A stretch of DNA of 64,000 nucleotides, taken from NCBI GenBank assembly GCA_030770535.1, contig JASVEC010000020.1, positions 62,001-126,000 of the forward strand, read 5' to 3'. The stretch comes from Batkoa obscura (lineage: Eukaryota; Entomophthoromycota; Entomophthoromycetes; Entomophthorales; Batkoaceae). The translations under genes and the position numbers were made by a program. A model generated the notes under the pieces. That model made no database searches and was not told the origin of the DNA. It was given only the letters and a program-made list of their open reading frames with translations. Of this stretch, positions 59,946 through 64,000 are shown piece after piece. Numbering within the stretch: position 1 is the stretch's first letter; the number at the start of each line of letters is the position of its first letter.

Positions 59946-61166
59946 CTAGTTTTCAACAAGATTCAACACATTAATAACTTGTCTAATATCTTTTTCTTGT
60001 TGACGAATAAAGTTGATATCCAAATGGTTCATTTCAATGAATTTTTCAGATAACGGCTTGACAGTGGCTATCTTTTTAGTTTTAGGACGATTAGTAGAGT
60101 TGGCTTCAAATATATTCATTGGTGCATTCACGGCTCTTTGAATCTTATTTCTCAAGGCAATATTGTTAGAATTAGCATGAACCAGGGCTTCGTCCCCTAA
60201 AATGCTTTCACTAGTACCATCTGCATTTACATTCATCATTCTACTATTTCCTTTATGAACATTATTGTTCTTATTAATTTCATTAGCAATAATATTGATC
60301 GTTTGCTTTTTTATAGATGAAAATCGGTTATAATAATAACAATAGCCATTTGCCCTTGTATTTAATGTTTGTGATACTCGTATATTATATGGCATTAATT
60401 TATCATTTGAATTGACATTTTTACCATCTATTTTACCATTATAAGTGTTTGATACTCTTGGATTACGTTCTTGCCATTCAAACCATAACAAATCAATAAA
60501 GGCATGATGTAAATAAAAGATAGGATCATTTGAAGAATACATAGTACTAAAATCCCCTTTATCTCCACCAATATTCATATGAACTGCACCATGAGGAGCA
60601 CCTTCAATTTGTTGACGAAATTGATCAAATGTTTTACTTCTACTTAATATTAATTCCAGTGCCTCTCTAGATACAAAAGGTGAAATCTCATTTCCTTCAT
60701 CAAAGTCCCTTCTTAAACAATGTATATTTGGAACTTGCATCATTATATCAGTAAATGGGCCATCTAAAACACATTTATCTTCACCTTGGCCATTACCACC
60801 AAAAATCTGAAAAACAATGGAATCAGCAGGGTTCTCAGCATCTATAGACCAATCCCAATAAGGCAATACCACTGTTGGATCTATTTTCTGTAACACAAGT
60901 TCAAACTTACGTAAATAAACCCGATGCCATGGTAAAAAAGCAGGTACACCATGAGCATAATCTGAATTTTCTAAATGAATATCAGAACTTTCAGCATATA
61001 AATCATACCCACCATAATTTCTTAAAGTAGCTAAAGCATATAAAAATTTATCTAGCTGAGCTTTACTCAATTCTCGAATTTCAGGACGACGTGTTAATTG
61101 ACTACATTGTTGAGATTCAACAATGGTAAGTAGTAATAAAGAAATAAACAAGACTAGCTTTAACAT
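59946..61166 (-). CDS. Secreted tyrosinase (type-3 copper), copy D
   Basis: A single exon. The start is taken at the MLKL Met (61166), matching the other three genes, rather than an in-frame Met six codons upstream. 406 residues with signal peptide, CuA and CuB motifs as in copy C. Almost identical to copy C from the start codon to the YYYNRFSS stretch (about residue 285), then many differences, while the flanks outside the gene are unrelated except for the promoter block. This boundary suggests that a gene-conversion tract covered the 5' ~850 bp. Confidence 0.93.
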   Translation of the reverse strand: MLKLVLFISLLLLTIVESQQCSQLTRRPEIRELSKAQLDKFLYALATLRNYGGYDLYAESSDIHLENSDYAHGVPAFLPWHRVYLRKFELVLQKIDPTVVLPYWDWSIDAENPADSIVFQIFGGNGQGEDKCVLDGPFTDIMMQVPNIHCLRRDFDEGNEISPFVSREALELILSRSKTFDQFRQQIEGAPHGAVHMNIGGDKGDFSTMYSSNDPIFYLHHAFIDLLWFEWQERNPRVSNTYNGKIDGKNVNSNDKLMPYNIRVSQTLNTRANGYCYYYNRFSSIKKQTINIIANEINKNNNVHKGNSRMMNVNADGTSESILGDEALVHANSNNIALRNKIQRAVNAPMNIFEANSTNRPKTKKIATVKPLSEKFIEMNHLDINFIRQQEKDIRQVINVLNLVEN

Positions 61167-61275
61167 TAAGTCAATGTAAATCAAACAAAAAATAAAGTTC
61201 TAAGTAAAAGTAATTTTTATTTATATACTCATTTATTGAACTAAAAATAAATTTGTATTTTTAGAAGTTAAGAGC

Positions 61276-61331
61276 CATCCTCTCCTTTGTATAACCAAGG
61301 CTATAACCTTAATATATCCTTTAGTTAATTG
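61276..61331 (-). promoter_or_regulatory. Conserved tyrosinase upstream block, copy D
   Basis: 110 bp before the ATG. Plus strand CATCCTCTCCTTTGTATAAC, then CTATAACCTTAATATA and CCTTTAGTTAATTG. TATA-like ATTTATATA (plus strand, 61219-61227) lies closer to the gene. Confidence 0.65.
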
Positions 61332-61663
61332 CGATATTACTATTTGTTTATCTTACCTCAGTAGATGAGTTGAGAGATTTAATCATGTATTGATTTTTTA
61401 CCTCCAATTACTAAATTAACGGTATCAATAATATAGTTTGCATTTAAGTTCATAAATTATATAGTAAATCTAGTAATAGTTGAAACTATTATTTTTTGAT
61501 TAATAATAATGGTTGTTTATTATTTATTTATTTGTAAATCAAACTAATCTAATCCAATCTCTAATTATTGACTTTCACCTCTCTTTAGTATTGTCATTAC
61601 TTTTATTATACTTGAGTTATTTAAAACTAGTTTGGGTTAAATTTAGCCTGTCAAAATCATGTA

Positions 61664-61753
61664 ATCATACTCTTGTTTCATTATTTCGTGCATTTTTTAA
61701 GCGCTATTAAGTGAATAAACTATAGTAAAATCCTTGAACAAAAAAGACATATC
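61664..61753 (-). mobile_element. GGGG-MITE copy 18, degraded
   Basis: TTTCATTATTTCGTGC and TTTTTTAAGCGCTATTAAG mark the family. The right end CATATCC is followed by ATAT. The left tip is not recognisable. Confidence 0.7.
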
Positions 61754-62009
61754 CATATGAAAATATTTTTAACAACCGTTCATTTTTACTGCTTTCTTAA
61801 AATTAATTAGCTAATACAACTGTTCAAGCCTGGATGTGTGGTGATACTAACTGTTCACTTTAAAATAAATTTTAGTTATTAAGCTGGAGGCTAGCATGAT
61901 AATACAAACAGTTGGCTATAAAAGTTATCACTAGCTAGTACATATTCGAACTTAAACAGATGTATTGACTGATTAATTTTTAAATTTCAAAAATAAAAAT
62001 GAACAATTG

Positions 62010-62107
62010 AGAGTGTTTTTTTTGACTTCATTATTTTTTCCATTTTTTAAGTGCCATTTAAGCCGAAAATTTGTTAGTAAAATTATTAAATACAAAAATA
62101 CATCCCC
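62010..62107 (-). mobile_element. GGGG-MITE copy 19 (98 bp)
   Basis: AGAGTGTTTTTTTTGAC and ACATCCCC ends with direct ATTG flanks (62006-62009 and 62108-62111), the only flank pair seen containing G. Confidence 0.9.
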
Positions 62108-62394
62108 ATTGGTAAAAATCACTCTCCCATATGTTAAATTATAAAATTAAATTGAAATAATAATTCAATTAATCTTTTTGTATCATTTTTTTGAGTCTTC
62201 TATTATTACTAGAGGCTATACCTATATAACGATATTAATAAAGTAAAATATCCTATATTAATGACAAAATAATAAAGAATAATAGTAAAGAATATAAAAG
62301 AATAACTCCTGATTTTTATTCAATTTTAATCAAAATAAATAAATACATATAAATAAAATATCCAGCAATCGATATCTACAAGAATATTAAAATC

Positions 62395-63547
62395 TTAAAT
62401 TCTAATTAAAGAATTGGCCATTTTTTCTCTCCATTCACAAATATCAGAAAATTGACAATTACCACATTTATAACTTGCTTCTTCAATATCAGTAACACCA
62501 GTTGGACTTCTCTTTTTAAACAAATAATTAAAAGTATCTTGAATTTTAGTTTCTGTTAAATTACTATCAAATTGAAACTCTATTTCTCCAATACTTTTAT
62601 TACTACTTTGTTCTTCATATTTGATTGTTAATAAATTAGAAGTTATTGGTAACTTGGCGAAATAACTTAACATTATTAAAAATAGTTGCTTTAATGTTAT
62701 TGTTTCAAGTATTTGGGTATCCTTAAATATTAATTTAGCTATGTCGTTTTTGATCAATTTGTTAATAAAAATTTTGGATAGTACTGAATCTTGGTTGCAA
62801 TTTTTGAATTTAAAATAACTATCAACGTCAAAAAAGAAAGTATCTTTGGCATCTTCACTATTAACATCATTATCATTATGTCCTTTATTTTCATTCATGT
62901 TCATCATTTGTTTACTGTATTCTATCATTTTATCTAACATTCTTTTATAAATCATTAATTGATATTTATGGTTTCTACTTTGGCCTTCCTTTGGTAATTT
63001 TAAACTATACCTTGTCTTAGTCTCAAATATTTTAATACCAACTTTTTCTTTTTCTATTACATCGATAACCCCAACAATAAACTTTATTTTTTCACTATCA
63101 CCCTTTCTTATAAACCCATATATCGGCAATTCTCTACAAATTTCTATTTCATTAAAACAATTAGTGTAATTTTATAATTTTTTATACAGTAAATTTACTT
63201 TTATCTAACAAAGTTTGAATCCTAAGGATACAATCGACTAATTTAAGCGCTTCTCTATCTACATAACTATCTGCTTCAATCGGTAAAACATCATGAATTT
63301 TCAATTCTAATTCCAAATGTCTTTTACTTCCCTCTTCCATTATTTTATTTGGTTTTGGTTTTCCATATAAATTAATATAATTATGTTGACATTCACACCA
63401 TTCTATTTGTACTAAATTAGTAACCGATAATCGATTTTGTCTAATTTGTTTTCGTTTATTCTTATTTTCAATTTCTTGAATAACTTTTAATAATCCTTCA
63501 TCTATACTATCATCACTAATGTATTCAATTTCATTATTATTGTTCAT
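62395..63547 (-). CDS. EXO5: Exonuclease V (EXO5/DEM1 family) with iron-sulfur cluster
   Basis: Two exons (63547-63199 and 63143-62395) give 365 residues; the 55-bp intron starts GTAAAT and joins LLDK to KICRELPIYG. Motifs of the RecB-like nuclease core: SVTNLVQIEWCECQ (first cluster cysteine), GVIDVIE (metal-binding Asp), FETKTR (the ExK catalytic pair), NHKYQLMIYKR, and near the C-terminus CGNCQFSDICEWR, giving the other three cluster cysteines. EXO5 degrades single-stranded DNA from its ends and acts in mitochondrial or nuclear DNA repair. There is no clear mitochondrial presequence. The upstream 224 bp is shared with the divergently transcribed nucleoside diphosphate kinase. Confidence 0.9.
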
Positions 63548-63771
63548 TATCTCAAATTTTAGTTTTAAAAAAGCTAAAGAATAGGAATTACAATTATCTT
63601 TGACATTTACTAAATTTAAAATTTTCTTAATAAATTCAAATCTCCCATAAAAGTGTACAATTTAGGATCAAAACTAAACCAGCTTACGTTATCTGTCAAT
63701 AAACCTATAAAAGCTATCCAACCCAATTTATAAAGATAAAGTTTCTCAAACTTAAATAACATCTAGCAAAA
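63548..63771. promoter_or_regulatory. Divergent promoter, EXO5 / nucleoside diphosphate kinase
   Basis: 224-bp intergenic region between two start codons facing outward. It is AT-rich; no specific factor site can be named. Confidence 0.5.
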
Positions 63772-64000
63772 ATGGAACAAACTTATATCATGGTCAAACC
63801 CGATGGTGTCCAACGTGGTCTCGTTGGTGAAATCATTAAACGTTTTGAAAACCGTGGTTTTCAATTATTAGCTCTTCAATTATTGACCCCAACCCGTCAA
63901 CATTTAGAAAATCACTATTCTGATTTATCTTCCAAGCCATTCTTCCCATCTTTAATTGACTATATGCTTAGTGGCCCAGTTGTTGGTATGGTTTGGTCCG
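63772..64000 (+). CDS. YNK1: Nucleoside diphosphate kinase (partial at window end)
   Basis: The first 76 codons. [20 protein letters not shown] is the classic NDK start, and [38 protein letters not shown] follow as in the family. The active-site His (NxxHGSD) lies beyond the window. The enzyme balances nucleoside triphosphates by transferring phosphate through a phosphohistidine. Many C-ending codons suggest strong expression. No intron so far. Confidence 0.95.
   Translation, partial: MEQTYIMVKPDGVQRGLVGEIIKRFENRGFQLLALQLLTPTRQHLENHYSDLSSKPFFPSLIDYMLSGPVVGMVWS

Larger units (their letters stand above)
61167..62394. other. Spacer upstream of tyrosinase D
   Basis: Contains the conserved block and two MITEs (about 61664-61753 and 62010-62107). 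The open frame 61513-61710 overlaps a MITE and is not supported. Confidence 0.6.

Overview
The window is nuclear DNA of a fungus. The base composition is extremely AT-rich. Genes carry short introns (about 45-65 bp, GTAAGT-like donors, TAG/CAG acceptors). Fungus-typical genes include a Zn2Cys6 zinc-cluster regulator, a fused THI6-type thiamine gene and secreted tyrosinases. Animal-like secreted proteases (a trypsin and two pancreatic-type zinc carboxypeptidases) sit beside them. That mix suggests an early-diverging fungus, perhaps an Entomophthorales/Conidiobolus-like zoopagomycete; the lineage is inference.

Layout. 0-13 kb: gene-dense housekeeping block with a broken copy of a serine beta-lactamase-like gene, SEM1/DSS1-like, EAPP-like, a trypsin converging on a carboxypeptidase, ATP synthase epsilon and MCM6. 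13-27 kb: long-chain acyl-CoA synthetase, a 3-kb spacer with a palindromic MITE, a zinc-cluster regulator, two convergent beta-lactamase-like paralogues, CDC6 and an eight-knuckle CNBP/GIS2 protein. 28-42 kb: repeat-rich core with two tyrosinases on direct 3-kb duplications, a 2.45-kb DNA transposon with a frameshifted transposase, relics of the same family and nested small elements. 43-49 kb: second carboxypeptidase, tRNA-Pro(UGG), THI6 and glutamate-cysteine ligase. 52-62 kb: two more tyrosinases in opposite orientation around a DHHC palmitoyltransferase. 62-64 kb: EXO5 and the start of nucleoside diphosphate kinase.

Two signals stand out. First, about 19 copies of a ~98-bp MITE are scattered through the spacers. 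They have GGGGATGT-like inverted ends and 4-bp AT-rich target duplications, proved by two empty sites inside the window, and they share ends with the 2.45-kb transposon, which is therefore their likely mobiliser. Second, all four tyrosinase genes carry the same ~55-60-bp upstream block 110-121 bp before the ATG, followed by a TATA box, although the surrounding flanks differ. The coding regions show abrupt identity changes that look like gene conversion.

Multi-exon models were built by hand from splice sites and reading-frame continuity. Product names rest on motif recognition, not on database searches.
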